Positions 1 to 7,325 are shown, counted from the stretch's first letter. The stretch: DNA of 10,783 nt from Pseudomonadota bacterium (GCA_021817875.1 JAKAFQ010000100.1:1-10783), one strand, 5' to 3'. The notes: generated by a model not told the origin, from the sequence alone. Numbers and translations are program-made.

Positions 1-809
1 TCCGCTGCATTGAACTTCGGTGCGCGCTTTTCGCGGGCGGCGGCGATGCCTTCCTTGAGATCCTCAGTGTGGCTCATCGTCGCCACGCCCCAGAAGCTTG
101 CGTTCATTGAGCTGATCAGGTCGAGATGCCAGCTCTGGCGCAACTGTTGTTTGGTGGCTTCGAGCGCAAGGCGCGGGTAGGCTGCGATGCGAGCCGCGAG
201 GGCCGCTGCCTCTTCGAGCAAAGCCTCGGGCGCCACGACTCGGTTGACGAGGCCAATCTCGAGAGCGCGCGCGGCGTCGATCACGTCGCCGGTGAACGCG
301 AGTTCGGCTGCGAGGCCCGAGCCGATCAGCCTTGGCAGGAAGTAGGTGCCGCCGTTTCCGGGATTCAGCCCCAGTTTGATGTAGGTCTCACCGAGCTTTG
401 CGCGTGTTGAAGCAAGGCGCATGTCACAGGCCAGCGCGAGGTCTAGGCCGCCTGCAGTGGCTCCACCGTTGATTGCTGCGATGACCGGCAGCCGGCAGGT
501 GACAACACGCTGGGTCACCGGCCAGAGCACGCGGGCGTTGTACGGTTCGTGCGTTCGCGGCAACTCTTCGTCGATATAGCGCTGGAACTCGACGAGGTCG
601 GCACCTGCGCAGAACTGCTGGCCGGCGCCGGTAAGCACGAGAACGCGCACCGACGGGTCGGTCTCCAAGGTCGTCAGGGCGGCGAGCATGTCGCGAGCGA
701 GCTCGGGCACAACTCCGTTGCCTCGCTCGGGGCGGTTCATGGTGAGCAATGCGACGCCGTCGGCGACGATCTCGTAGTAGCACGTCTCGAGTTCGACTCG
801 CTGACTCAT
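1..809 (-). CDS. Enoyl-CoA hydratase/isomerase (crotonase) family protein, 3' end outside window
   Basis: Crotonase-fold enzyme acting on a CoA thioester, read from ATG at 809 for 269 codons without a stop; only a few C-terminal codons should be missing because the usual crotonase tail (KRAPKF) is present. The oxyanion-hole segment FCAGADL is at residues 66-72, and the second conserved loop (NGGATAGG) at 114-121 is followed by LALACDMRLA. The position of the first catalytic Glu of classical hydratases holds Asp123, and the position of the second Glu appears to be Tyr143, so simple syn-hydration is doubtful; an isomerase, hydrolase or lyase role is possible. A good Shine-Dalgarno (GGAAGG, 817-822) lies 7 bases before the start. 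It is the last visible gene of the minus-strand operon, 34 bases after the thiolase stop. Family is sure; reaction is not. Confidence 0.9.
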   Translation of the reverse strand, partial: MSQRVELETCYYEIVADGVALLTMNRPERGNGVVPELARDMLAALTTLETDPSVRVLVLTGAGQQFCAGADLVEFQRYIDEELPRTHEPYNARVLWPVTQRVVTCRLPVIAAINGGATAGGLDLALACDMRLASTRAKLGETYIKLGLNPGNGGTYFLPRLIGSGLAAELAFTGDVIDAARALEIGLVNRVVAPEALLEEAAALAARIAAYPRLALEATKQQLRQSWHLDLISSMNASFWGVATMSHTEDLKEGIAAAREKRAPKFNAA

Positions 810-843
810 GACTTGACCTTCCGCAGAGATTCACGCATCGACA

Positions 844-2019
844 TCAGTCGACGCGCTTGACGACAGTCGAAACGGCCAGGGCGTAGGTGCCAGCCAGCCA
901 TCCGCCGCCATTGATCGCCAGGCCGACGCGGGCATTCTGGACTTGACGCTTGCCCGCCTCGCCGCGCAGTTGGTGGCAGAGCTCGACGACCTGCGCACAG
1001 CCGGTGGCGCCGAGAGCATGTCCGCGGCTGAGCAGCCCGCCGCTGACATTGACCGGAGTCTTGCCACCCAGATCCGTTTCACCTCTACGCACCAGGTGGT
1101 GAGCTTCGCCATGCTCGCACAGGTCGATTTCGCCGTATTGGAGTAGTTCGGCAGGGGCCGCGGCGTCGTGCAATTCGATCAGGTCGAATCCGCGTGGGCC
1201 GATGCCGGAGGACTCGTAGGCTGCCCGCGCGGCGGGCCGCACCGGGCTTTGCCGGTCGCCCGGCGAAGCGGCAACATGGGAGCAGACAACTTCGACCACC
1301 TTGCGCTTGAGCCGCTTGGCGTATCCGGGCGAGCACAACAGCAGTGCAGCGGCGCCATCTGTGGTCGGGGCGCACATGGCCAATGTCAGGGGGTCGACGA
1401 TCAGGCGGCTGGCCATCACCTCCTCGATCGTCTGCGGCGTACGAAAGTGGGCGTTTTCGTTCAGTGCAGCATGACGGCGGTTCTTGACAGCGACGCGGGC
1501 GAAGTCTTCGGCGGTGGCCTGATGCTCACTCAGATACTCGCGTGCGACGCCGGCGTAGAAGTCCATCAGGATCGAGTTACTCGCCATTTCGCCGGGCACC
1601 GCCTCACCGATTTCTTCGATGTCGGTGGAACCGCGGAGCGCGTTGAAAGGGCGTGTCCGGTCCGCATGGTTCATCTGCTCCGCGCCGATCACCATGATGA
1701 CTTCGGCCCGTCCGCCGGAGATCGCGTCAAAGGCCAATTGCAGAGCAGACCCGCCAGAAGCACATGCATTCTCAACGTTGATAAGCGACTTGCGACCCAG
1801 CGCGTGATGTCGTAGAGCGACCTGACCCCGGATCATCTCCTGCTGATTGACGATGCCCGCGATTGCATTGCCAAAGAACACTCTCTGCACATCCTCGGCC
1901 GGAATGCCGGCATCGGCAAGCGCCTTGTCGGCGGCTTCGACAGCCATCGCTCGGATGCCGCGTCCTGCAAACCGGCCAAATTGGGTCATGCCGACGCCGG
2001 CAATCAAGACTCGTGTCAC
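844..2019 (-). CDS. Thiolase family protein (SCP2/acetyl-CoA acetyltransferase-like), active-site residues present
   Basis: Thiolase-fold enzyme of 391 residues, expected to cleave a 3-ketoacyl-CoA with CoASH, or to run the reverse condensation. The nucleophilic Cys86 sits in NACASGG, His284 in the HDAAAPAE motif (HDxFxPAE type), and His334 in SGGLLSRGHALGATG. The C-terminal glycine loop is INGGG, lacking the second Cys of classical biosynthetic thiolases, as is common in the SCP2-like branch. The start is a GTG whose bases overlap the TGA of the upstream ligase gene (GTGA, 2016-2019), with AAGGAG 8 bases upstream, so translation is probably coupled. It forms part of the six-gene minus-strand operon. 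Unlike the other thiolase-fold gene of this operon it keeps the catalytic set, so it is the best candidate for the true thiolytic step. Substrate unknown. Confidence 0.93.
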   Translation of the reverse strand: MTRVLIAGVGMTQFGRFAGRGIRAMAVEAADKALADAGIPAEDVQRVFFGNAIAGIVNQQEMIRGQVALRHHALGRKSLINVENACASGGSALQLAFDAISGGRAEVIMVIGAEQMNHADRTRPFNALRGSTDIEEIGEAVPGEMASNSILMDFYAGVAREYLSEHQATAEDFARVAVKNRRHAALNENAHFRTPQTIEEVMASRLIVDPLTLAMCAPTTDGAAALLLCSPGYAKRLKRKVVEVVCSHVAASPGDRQSPVRPAARAAYESSGIGPRGFDLIELHDAAAPAELLQYGEIDLCEHGEAHHLVRRGETDLGGKTPVNVSGGLLSRGHALGATGCAQVVELCHQLRGEAGKRQVQNARVGLAINGGGWLAGTYALAVSTVVKRVD

Positions 2020-3620
2020 TTGGATCTCTCCTTCGTTGCTGACTTCGGCGTCGGTGCACCACCGCCGATGCGGCCCTCATGCCCGACCCAGTACTTTTCG
2101 CGGATCTCCCGGCGCATCACCTTCCCGTAGCCACTGACGGGCAGGGCATCGGTGAACTCCACGCTCTTGGGCTTCTTGTAGCCGGCCAGATTGCGACCGC
2201 AGTGATCGATGATGTCGTTCGCGGTCACCGAAGCGCCCGGCTCCAAGACCACGAGTGCATGCACCGCCTCGCCCCAGTACTCGTGCGGGATGCCGAACAC
2301 CACGACAGTGTTGACGGCCGGGTGCTGCACGATCACTTCCTCGACTTCGCGCGGATAGACGTTGTTGCCACCGCTGATGATCATGTCTTTGGCGCGGTCG
2401 AGCAGAAACAGGTAGCCTGTTTCGTCGAGCATGCCGATGTCCCCTGTGTGCAGCCAGCCGCCGCGCATCGTCTCGGCAGTGGCTTCTGGGTTGTTCCAGT
2501 AGCCTTGCATGACGATGTCGCCGCGCACGCAGATTTCACCTTCCTGGCCAGGTGGAAGCGTCCGATCATCGGCGTCGACGACTCGCACTTCGACGTCGGT
2601 GCGGATCGTGCCGGCTGAGCCGATTCGCGGGTCGTTCGCGGCAAGCAGGCGGGAGTGATCGGCCGAACTCATACCACTGATCGTGATCGGCGACTCGCCC
2701 TGGCCATAGAGCTGGACGAACACTGGCCCAAAGGCCTTGATGGCATTGCGGAGGTGCTCGACGTAGATGGGTGCCCCACCGTACGTGATCGCTTTCAGGC
2801 TCGAAAGGTCGAATCGGCCGGGGACGAAGTCCTCGAGCATCTTGATGATTTGCGTTGGAGCGAGAAACGCGATGTGAGAGACCTTCTTGGACTCGATCAG
2901 CGCAAAGAAAGCCGCCGGCTCGAAGCTCTTGCTTTCGAAGATCACGTTGGTCGCGGCCCGCGCGATCGCTGGCAGCGCGATGATCCCGCTTCCATGGGAC
3001 AGCGGCGCGGCGTGAGCCACTACCTCGCCGGGCTGGATGTTGTGCAAGTCGGCAAGGTAGTTCATGACCATGACGCGTACGGTACGGTGCGTCCATGTCG
3101 CGCCCTTGGGCCGCCCTGTCGTGCCGGACGTGTAGAACAGCCAGCACGGATCCGTCGCCTGCACCTCCGCGGCCTCTTTCAGTTTCGCAGCCGGATCCAG
3201 CAGATGTGCATAGGCGATGGCGTCCGCAACTTCGTCGGTGCAGACGCGATGCCGTAAACCGGCGAAGTCGGCCAAGTGCTCGCGAATGCCTTCGTCGTAC
3301 TCGGCACCGTGTATCAGCACCTTTGCACCGGAATTGCCCACGATGTAGGCCATCTCTTTGGGGTGCAGGCGGGCGTTTATGGGAACCACCACCAGCCCCG
3401 CAGCGAAGCAGGCAAACACCGTCTCCAGGATGCGCGGGCTGTTGGCCAGGCAGAACGCCACGCGGTCGCCGCGCTGCAGGCCCCGTGCAAGCAGGTTGCC
3501 GCCGATAGTCAGCGCCCGTTCGTGGAACTCCCGATAGGTCAGTGTTTCCGTTCCATGAACGATGGCGGCCTGATCTGCGCGAAGGCGCGTTGCTTTCTCG
3601 AGAAATGCAAAGGTATTCAT
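2016..3620 (-). CDS. AMP-forming acyl-CoA synthetase/ligase (ANL superfamily)
   Basis: A 534-residue ligase that would activate a carboxylic acid with ATP and CoA through an acyl-adenylate, a normal length for the family. The motifs come in order: P-loop YTSGTTGRPKG at 163-173, the YGGAP segment at 280-284, YGQGES at 305-310, the ATP-ribose Asp394 in HTGD (391-394), hinge region DRAKDMIISGG (408-418), and the A10 motif GYGKVMRRE with the adenylation Lys500. All key residues are present, so it should be active. It follows the DUF35 gene by 9 bases and overlaps the next gene by 4. No strong Shine-Dalgarno is seen before its ATG, consistent with coupling to the upstream gene. A member of the medium/long-chain or cyclic acid ligase group is likely; the acid cannot be named from sequence. 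The C-terminal tail (about 515-534) is basic and low in complexity. Confidence 0.95.
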   Translation of the reverse strand: MNTFAFLEKATRLRADQAAIVHGTETLTYREFHERALTIGGNLLARGLQRGDRVAFCLANSPRILETVFACFAAGLVVVPINARLHPKEMAYIVGNSGAKVLIHGAEYDEGIREHLADFAGLRHRVCTDEVADAIAYAHLLDPAAKLKEAAEVQATDPCWLFYTSGTTGRPKGATWTHRTVRVMVMNYLADLHNIQPGEVVAHAAPLSHGSGIIALPAIARAATNVIFESKSFEPAAFFALIESKKVSHIAFLAPTQIIKMLEDFVPGRFDLSSLKAITYGGAPIYVEHLRNAIKAFGPVFVQLYGQGESPITISGMSSADHSRLLAANDPRIGSAGTIRTDVEVRVVDADDRTLPPGQEGEICVRGDIVMQGYWNNPEATAETMRGGWLHTGDIGMLDETGYLFLLDRAKDMIISGGNNVYPREVEEVIVQHPAVNTVVVFGIPHEYWGEAVHALVVLEPGASVTANDIIDHCGRNLAGYKKPKSVEFTDALPVSGYGKVMRREIREKYWVGHEGRIGGGAPTPKSATKERSK

Positions 3621-3629
3621 CGCGGCCAG

Positions 3630-4034
3630 TCAGGATTTGGCGTTTGTGAACCATGCACAGTCGCGCGGTGCAACTTGCTGTGGTGGCGCCGACGAGAACG
3701 CCACCGGTTGCTCACACTCGTAGCTGGTCCAACTTCCATCGGTGTCGGGCCGCAAGCGGGTGAGCATCTGCACACCCTCTTCCAGTTTCACGACGCCCAC
3801 CGCGTACGGCAGATCCTGGGAGAAGCCTTCGGGCGCCCCCGCGAGCAGCACGGTAAAGCTGTGCAGTACCCCCTTGCCCGCGGACTTCTGCCAACCCAGT
3901 GACTGCGACTGACAGTGCGGGCAAGCATGCCGGGGGTACATGTTCAGCTTGCCGCAGTCGTTGCATTTCTGCAGGAGCAACTCGCCACGGCTGAGGCCGG
4001 CGCGGAATTCGTCCCGGATCAGATTGGTACTCAT
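3630..4034 (-). CDS. DUF35-type protein: zinc ribbon plus OB-fold acyl-CoA-binding domain
   Basis: A 134-residue protein with the two-part structure of the DUF35/OB-fold family. The N-terminal rubredoxin-like zinc ribbon has Cys24 and Cys27 (CNDC) and Cys38 and Cys41 (CPHC); an OB-fold follows from about residue 50 to the end. Family members are non-catalytic partners that sit on thiolase-fold enzymes (for example ChsH2 with Ltp2, or BbsA with BbsB) and help bind CoA substrates. Here the gene starts within the stop codon of the upstream thiolase-like gene (TGATG, 4032-4036), which strongly suggests the two proteins form a complex. The four Cys are all present, so zinc binding is expected. Upstream purine-rich sequence (GGGGG, about 4041-4045) can serve as ribosome site. 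Confidence 0.92.
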   Translation of the reverse strand: MSTNLIRDEFRAGLSRGELLLQKCNDCGKLNMYPRHACPHCQSQSLGWQKSAGKGVLHSFTVLLAGAPEGFSQDLPYAVGVVKLEEGVQMLTRLRPDTDGSWTSYECEQPVAFSSAPPQQVAPRDCAWFTNAKS

Positions 4035-5263
4035 CAGTTGCCCCCGTTTGCGCCCTGCTCGAGGAGCAGGATCTGTGCGTCCATGTAACTTCCGCCGGTA
4101 CCACCCACGACGCAGCGCTTGACTCCCGGTACTTGTCGCTGTGAGCCGGCCCGGCCAAGCAATTGGCGAACCCCCTCGACGAGGAGCGCTGTGCCACCCC
4201 CGACTCCCGTGTGGCCGGCGGAAAGCATGCCGCCGTTGGTGTTGCAGGGCAGCTTGCCGCCCGGGTCGGCGGCTCCGGAGGCGAACCAGCGGGCCCCTTC
4301 GCCCGGCTCGCAGAAGCCAAGACCTTCAACAGCACTGGTGGTGACCGCCGCATAGGTGTCGTAGATCTGCGCCATCTGGATGTCCTTGGGACTCCAGCCA
4401 GACTGCTCGTAGGCTCTTCGGGCCGCCGTGGCCCATCCGAGCGTGGCCAGGTCACGTTCTTGACCAATGCTGTAGTGGCTGACACAACCACCGGAACCCG
4501 CAACGCGTACCGTGGCACCAATGCCGCGTCGGCGCGCGTTTTCGGCGCTGGTCATCACAAATGCCACGGCGCCGTCCGCCAGCATCGGGCACTCGAGCGC
4601 ATGAAGCGGATCGGCAACCATCTTTGAGGCCAAGACCTTCTCAACCGTCAAGGGCTTGCCGTAGTACATGGCGTTGGGGTTGAGCTGAGCCCACTTCCGA
4701 AGCGTCACGCAGACCGATGCCATGTCGGCCGCGCTCGAATGCGTGGCGTACATATAGCGCCGCTGGATGAGTGCCCCGATGGCATTGAACTGCAGGCCTG
4801 TGGGCTTTTCCCATTCGTTAGGAATGCCGTACCGGCTGAGCATCGTGACCATCTCATTCACATCGGCTGAACCCCAGCGCTCGCAGTTGAGCACCAGCAC
4901 GTTGCGCGCGTGTCCCGAAGCAATCAGCCCCGAGGCTAGGCGCACCGCGTTGTCGCTCGTGGACCCGCCCGAGTGCACCATGAAGCTCGACTTGAGATGT
5001 CCCAGCAGCCCCAACTCCTCCGCCATGCGCGAGAAGATGAGGTCGGCTTGATCGACGGGCGAGTGAAGGCACGGGATCAGCAGGATGGTGTCGACGTCGC
5101 GCGGCACCATGCCCGCGTCCTTCAGCGCGAGCAAGCCCACATGGGTCAGGTCGCCAATGAAGTTGCGGTCGGGATAGCGTCCAGAGGGCAACTCCCCCGT
5201 CCCGATGAAGACCGGATCGTTGGGCGACTTGGCGCTGATGTTGAGGGGCCAGGTGTCTGCCAT
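4034..5263 (-). CDS. Thiolase-fold protein lacking the catalytic Cys; possible Ltp2-like aldolase subunit
   Basis: A 409-residue thiolase-superfamily protein with an altered active site. Where the other thiolase of this operon has NACASGG, this one reads MVHSGGSTSD (residues 95-104), with no Cys at the nucleophile position. The usual HDxF motif is YDTYAAV, so His is replaced by Tyr301. The third motif, NGGMLSAGHTGVGGG (343-357), keeps His351. The C-terminal loop is VVGGTGG (385-391). A claisen-type thiolase reaction through an acyl-Cys is therefore unlikely. From memory, the steroid side-chain aldolase Ltp2 also lacks the Cys, uses Tyr residues, and needs a DUF35 partner; the DUF35 gene directly overlaps here. 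A retro-aldol role on a 3-hydroxyacyl-CoA is the inference. It starts 2 bases after the maoC stop, with AGGGAG 7 bases before the ATG. A structural, non-catalytic role is the alternative. Confidence 0.9.
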   Translation of the reverse strand: MADTWPLNISAKSPNDPVFIGTGELPSGRYPDRNFIGDLTHVGLLALKDAGMVPRDVDTILLIPCLHSPVDQADLIFSRMAEELGLLGHLKSSFMVHSGGSTSDNAVRLASGLIASGHARNVLVLNCERWGSADVNEMVTMLSRYGIPNEWEKPTGLQFNAIGALIQRRYMYATHSSAADMASVCVTLRKWAQLNPNAMYYGKPLTVEKVLASKMVADPLHALECPMLADGAVAFVMTSAENARRRGIGATVRVAGSGGCVSHYSIGQERDLATLGWATAARRAYEQSGWSPKDIQMAQIYDTYAAVTTSAVEGLGFCEPGEGARWFASGAADPGGKLPCNTNGGMLSAGHTGVGGGTALLVEGVRQLLGRAGSQRQVPGVKRCVVGGTGGSYMDAQILLLEQGANGGN

Positions 5264-5265
5264 GG

Positions 5266-5748
5266 TCAGGCTCCCTGCTGGACGCGGCGCCGCGCCAGCA
5301 TGATTTGCAGAAAGTTCATCACCTCTTCCTCTCGTTGATTGCGTACCGAGTAGTTCACGTGCACGGTGCCATACTTGGGGTTGTTGCCCGCGGAGAGTTC
5401 GACGACGGTCGCGTGCACCTTCAGCGTGTCGCCAGAAATCACGGGCTTGAGCGCGCGCAGGGTCTTGATCTCGACCAAGGCGGTAATCGCATTGCCGTAG
5501 AAGCCGCTCATGCCCACAAGGCCGACCGCGAACGCAAAGGTCAGCGGGCCGTGCGCGATTCGCGTTCCGAAACGGGTCGACTTGCCGTACTCTTCGTCAG
5601 TGTGCAAAGGGTAGTGGTCACCGGTCAGACCGGAGAACACGGTGAGATCGCCGATATCAACCGTTCGGCCACGAGTGATCACCTTGTCGCCGACGGTGAA
5701 ATCCTCGAAGGTCTTCTCCTGAGGGTCGTTCCAGACGCGTTCGCTCAT
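5266..5748 (-). CDS. MaoC-family (R)-specific enoyl-CoA hydratase, hotdog fold
   Basis: A 160-residue single-hotdog protein of the MaoC/R-hydratase type, adding water to a trans-2-enoyl-CoA to give a 3-hydroxyacyl-CoA. The catalytic dyad is visible in GDHYPLH as Asp44 and His49 (family pattern DxNPxH, with Asn replaced by Tyr), followed by the overhanging segment ending RIAHGPLT (63-70). I chose the ATG at 5748 because GGAGAG (5755-5760) lies 6 bases upstream. A longer reading from a TTG at 5766 would place the start inside the operator and has no ribosome site. It is the first gene of the minus-strand operon, 27-30 bases from the predicted transcription start. Its likely product, a 3-hydroxyacyl-CoA, fits the proposed retro-aldol role of the next gene, as in the ChsH1-ChsH2-Ltp2 arrangement. 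It could also be a monomer or dimer partner without that link. Confidence 0.92.
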   Translation of the reverse strand: MSERVWNDPQEKTFEDFTVGDKVITRGRTVDIGDLTVFSGLTGDHYPLHTDEEYGKSTRFGTRIAHGPLTFAFAVGLVGMSGFYGNAITALVEIKTLRALKPVISGDTLKVHATVVELSAGNNPKYGTVHVNYSVRNQREEEVMNFLQIMLARRRVQQGA

Positions 5749-5760
5749 CAGCGGCTCTCC

Positions 5761-5776
5761 AAACAAGCATTTGTTT
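5761..5776. promoter_or_regulatory. Operator A: TetR-type palindrome at the start of the minus operon
   Basis: AAACAAGCATTTGTTT is a perfect 6-bp inverted repeat with a 4-base centre. It lies between the -10 box (5782-5787) and the Shine-Dalgarno (5755-5760) of the maoC gene, covering the predicted transcription start near 5775. The same sequence pattern occurs at two other promoters in the window and, weaker, ahead of the tetR gene. Binding here would block RNA polymerase. Seen directly; the regulator identity is inferred. Confidence 0.75.
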
Positions 5777-5781
5777 TGAAC

Positions 5782-5810
5782 ACTCTATGACTTCCGTGCA
5801 GCAACGTCAA
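5782..5810 (-). promoter_or_regulatory. Sigma-70-type promoter for the minus-strand CoA operon
   Basis: On the minus strand, a -35 box TTGACG (5805-5810) is followed after 17 bases by TAGAGT (5782-5787, 4 of 6 to TATAAT). Transcription would begin near 5775, giving a leader of about 27 bases to the maoC ATG. The downstream edge abuts operator A. Spacing and placement make this the likely single promoter for the six tightly linked genes. Confidence 0.65.
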
Positions 5811-5879
5811 GCCTCGATGACTCCTGAGTGACCCCCATGCCCGTCAGAGCCAGGTGCGCCGCGTTGCGGCCCGCTCCCA

Positions 5880-5908
5880 TTGACAGGTCGGCCACATGTT
5901 CATAGTAT
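5880..5908 (+). promoter_or_regulatory. Sigma-70-type promoter for the flavoprotein gene
   Basis: A consensus -35 TTGACA (5880-5885) is followed after exactly 17 bases by TAGTAT (5903-5908). Operator B begins at the very next base. The predicted start near 5915 leaves a leader of about 50 bases to the ATG at 5964. Together with the opposite-facing promoter at 5782-5810 it forms a divergent control region. Confidence 0.65.
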
Positions 5909-5924
5909 AAACAAATGATTGTTT
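5909..5924. promoter_or_regulatory. Operator B: TetR-type palindrome at the flavoprotein promoter
   Basis: AAACAAATGATTGTTT is a perfect 6-bp inverted repeat around a 4-base centre, starting directly after the -10 box and covering the predicted transcription start. It shares both half-sites with operators A and C. Its centre is 148 bases from that of operator A, about 14 helical turns, so cooperative binding across the divergent region is possible but unproven. Confidence 0.75.
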
Positions 5925-5963
5925 TGAGATCGCGTCGAGCCTGTTGGGTGGGGGTGCGCAGCG

Positions 5964-7154
5964 ATGCAACGGGTGCATGACCACATCGTCATTGCGGGCG
6001 GCGGGCTCGCGGCCGTGCGCACAGCGCAGGCGTTGCGCGACTTGAAGCACGAAGGGGCTATCACGCTCCTGTGTGCCGAAAACGAACTTCCGTACGACCG
6101 GCCGCCGCTGTCTAAGGCCTATCTGACGGGCAAAGTGGCCGATGAGCAGATTCGGCTGCTGCCGGCACAAGAGTACGCCGAACTCGGTATCGAGGTGCAG
6201 CTTGGCGCCCGTGCGGTTGGCTTGGACCGTGTCGGCCGATCCGTGCGCATCGCGGGTGGCCGCACTTTGAGCTACGACCACCTTGTCGTCGCAACGGGCG
6301 CGCGGCCGATCCGGTTGCCCGCCTTCGAGGGGCGCGAGAATGTCTATGTCCTTCGCGATTCAGGCGACGCAAGGCGCCTGCGCGAGGCGCTTGCGCCCGG
6401 ACGTCGACTTGGCATCGTCGGCGCGGGCTTCATTGGCCTGGAGATTGCCGCCACGGCACGTGAACTCGGCGCAGAGGTGACTTTGATCGAGGTCGCGGCG
6501 GCGCCGCTGGCGTCGATTCTCGGCACCGAGCTCGGAGGCTGCATTCAGCGTTGGCACGAACGCAAGGGGCTGCGTTTCCAGTGCGGCGCCGCTGTCCGCG
6601 CCGTGCACGGCAACGGCCGGGTCGAGTCGATTGAGCTGGTGACGGGCGCGGTAGTCGACGTCGATGCTGTCGTGGTCAGCGTCGGTCAGCTTCCCAATGT
6701 GGAATGGCTGGAAGCAGCAGGATTGCTTCTGAATCGAGGGCTGGTCTGCGACGCCCACGGGCGCACTCTCGATCCAAGGGTGTTCGGAGCGGGTGACGCG
6801 GTCTGCACGCAGGTCGGCACGTCCTTCCACCCGACCCGCCAATGGACGGCAGTGACAGAACAGGCCAGCCGAGTGGCCGCGGCATTGTGCCATCAGGGGG
6901 ACCCCGGCCCCGTCGTCGAGGACAACTACTTCTGGTCGGACCAGCACGGTCTTCGGCTGCAATTTGCTGGGCAGGTGCCGGCACAGCCGCGGCTTGTCTG
7001 GGTCCGTGGTGGCCCAGACGAGGAGCGATTTGCGGTTCTGTGCTGCACGTCGACCAGCGTGTCTGCGGTCTTCAGCCTGGGGTGCCCACGTGATTTCCTT
7101 GTTCACAGCATGCCCTTGCGCCGTGGTGAGCTGACGCCGGCGCCGATCGGTTGA
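5964..7154 (+). CDS. FAD/NAD(P)-dependent ferredoxin reductase-type flavoprotein
   Basis: A 396-residue pyridine nucleotide-disulfide oxidoreductase of the rubredoxin/ferredoxin reductase group, which moves electrons from NAD(P)H through FAD to a ferredoxin feeding an oxygenase or P450. The N-terminal FAD loop is IVIAGGGLAAVRTA (8-21), a GxGxxA variant; YDRPPLSK follows at 44-51 and ATGARP at 110-115. The NAD(P) Rossmann loop GIVGAGFIGLE is at 150-160 and ends at Glu176 (LIE), which favours NADH. The second FAD motif VFGAGDAV is at 273-280. No CxxxxC redox disulfide is seen, as expected for this group. A purine-rich stretch (GGTGGGGG, 5947-5954) lies 9 bases before the ATG. No ferredoxin, Rieske or P450 gene is in the window, so its partner must be elsewhere. 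It shares the operator with the CoA operon and is transcribed away from it. Confidence 0.92.
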   Translation: MQRVHDHIVIAGGGLAAVRTAQALRDLKHEGAITLLCAENELPYDRPPLSKAYLTGKVADEQIRLLPAQEYAELGIEVQLGARAVGLDRVGRSVRIAGGRTLSYDHLVVATGARPIRLPAFEGRENVYVLRDSGDARRLREALAPGRRLGIVGAGFIGLEIAATARELGAEVTLIEVAAAPLASILGTELGGCIQRWHERKGLRFQCGAAVRAVHGNGRVESIELVTGAVVDVDAVVVSVGQLPNVEWLEAAGLLLNRGLVCDAHGRTLDPRVFGAGDAVCTQVGTSFHPTRQWTAVTEQASRVAAALCHQGDPGPVVEDNYFWSDQHGLRLQFAGQVPAQPRLVWVRGGPDEERFAVLCCTSTSVSAVFSLGCPRDFLVHSMPLRRGELTPAPIG

Positions 7155-7177
7155 CTGGCGACCACGATTGGCGGAGA

Positions 7178-7197
7178 AGTGGCCCGAGTGGGCCGCT
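7178..7197 (+). terminator. Hairpin after the flavoprotein gene, possible weak terminator
   Basis: AGTGGCCC and GGGCCGCT pair as an 8-bp stem (one G-U) around the 4-base loop GAGT, 24 bases after the flavoprotein stop. There is no following run of T, so it is not a textbook intrinsic terminator. It could slow or end transcription before tetR, or stabilise the transcript end. Confidence 0.35.
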
Positions 7198-7238
7198 GAG
7201 TCCTGTTGGCGCAGAGGCGGCACGGGTCAGATTCTTGA

Positions 7239-7254
7239 GAGCAAACGCTTGTTC
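7239..7254. promoter_or_regulatory. Operator D: weaker copy of the palindrome ahead of tetR
   Basis: GAGCAAACGCTTGTTC keeps the CAA-N4-TTG core of operators A-C, with half-sites GAGCAA and (reversed) GAACAA that differ at one position. It lies about 70-85 bases before the tetR GTG, in the stretch where its promoter must be. This suggests autoregulation by the TetR protein. It is less like the others, so support is moderate. Confidence 0.55.
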
Positions 7255-7265
7255 CGAAATCTTCC

Positions 7266-7271
7266 TACAAT
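7266..7271 (+). promoter_or_regulatory. Possible -10 box for tetR
   Basis: TACAAT matches the -10 consensus in 5 of 6 bases and lies 54 bases before the GTG start of tetR. No good -35 is found at 16-18 bases upstream; that position falls within operator D. Binding of a protein there would block the promoter. A guess from one hexamer. Confidence 0.35.
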
Positions 7272-7325
7272 CCACTTCAAGACCGGCACCGATCCGTTCG
7301 GGCGCCTAACCTGAGGTTCAACCCA

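Noticed and set aside
4034..5263. Calling the Cys-less thiolase a decayed pseudogene
   Set aside because: It is full length, tightly coupled to its neighbours, and has ordered substitutions at the active site while the third motif is intact, which suggests function and not decay.
5749..5766. Upstream TTG start (5766) giving the MaoC protein six extra residues
   Set aside because: It would begin inside operator A without any ribosome site, while ATG 5748 has GGAGAG at 6 bases.
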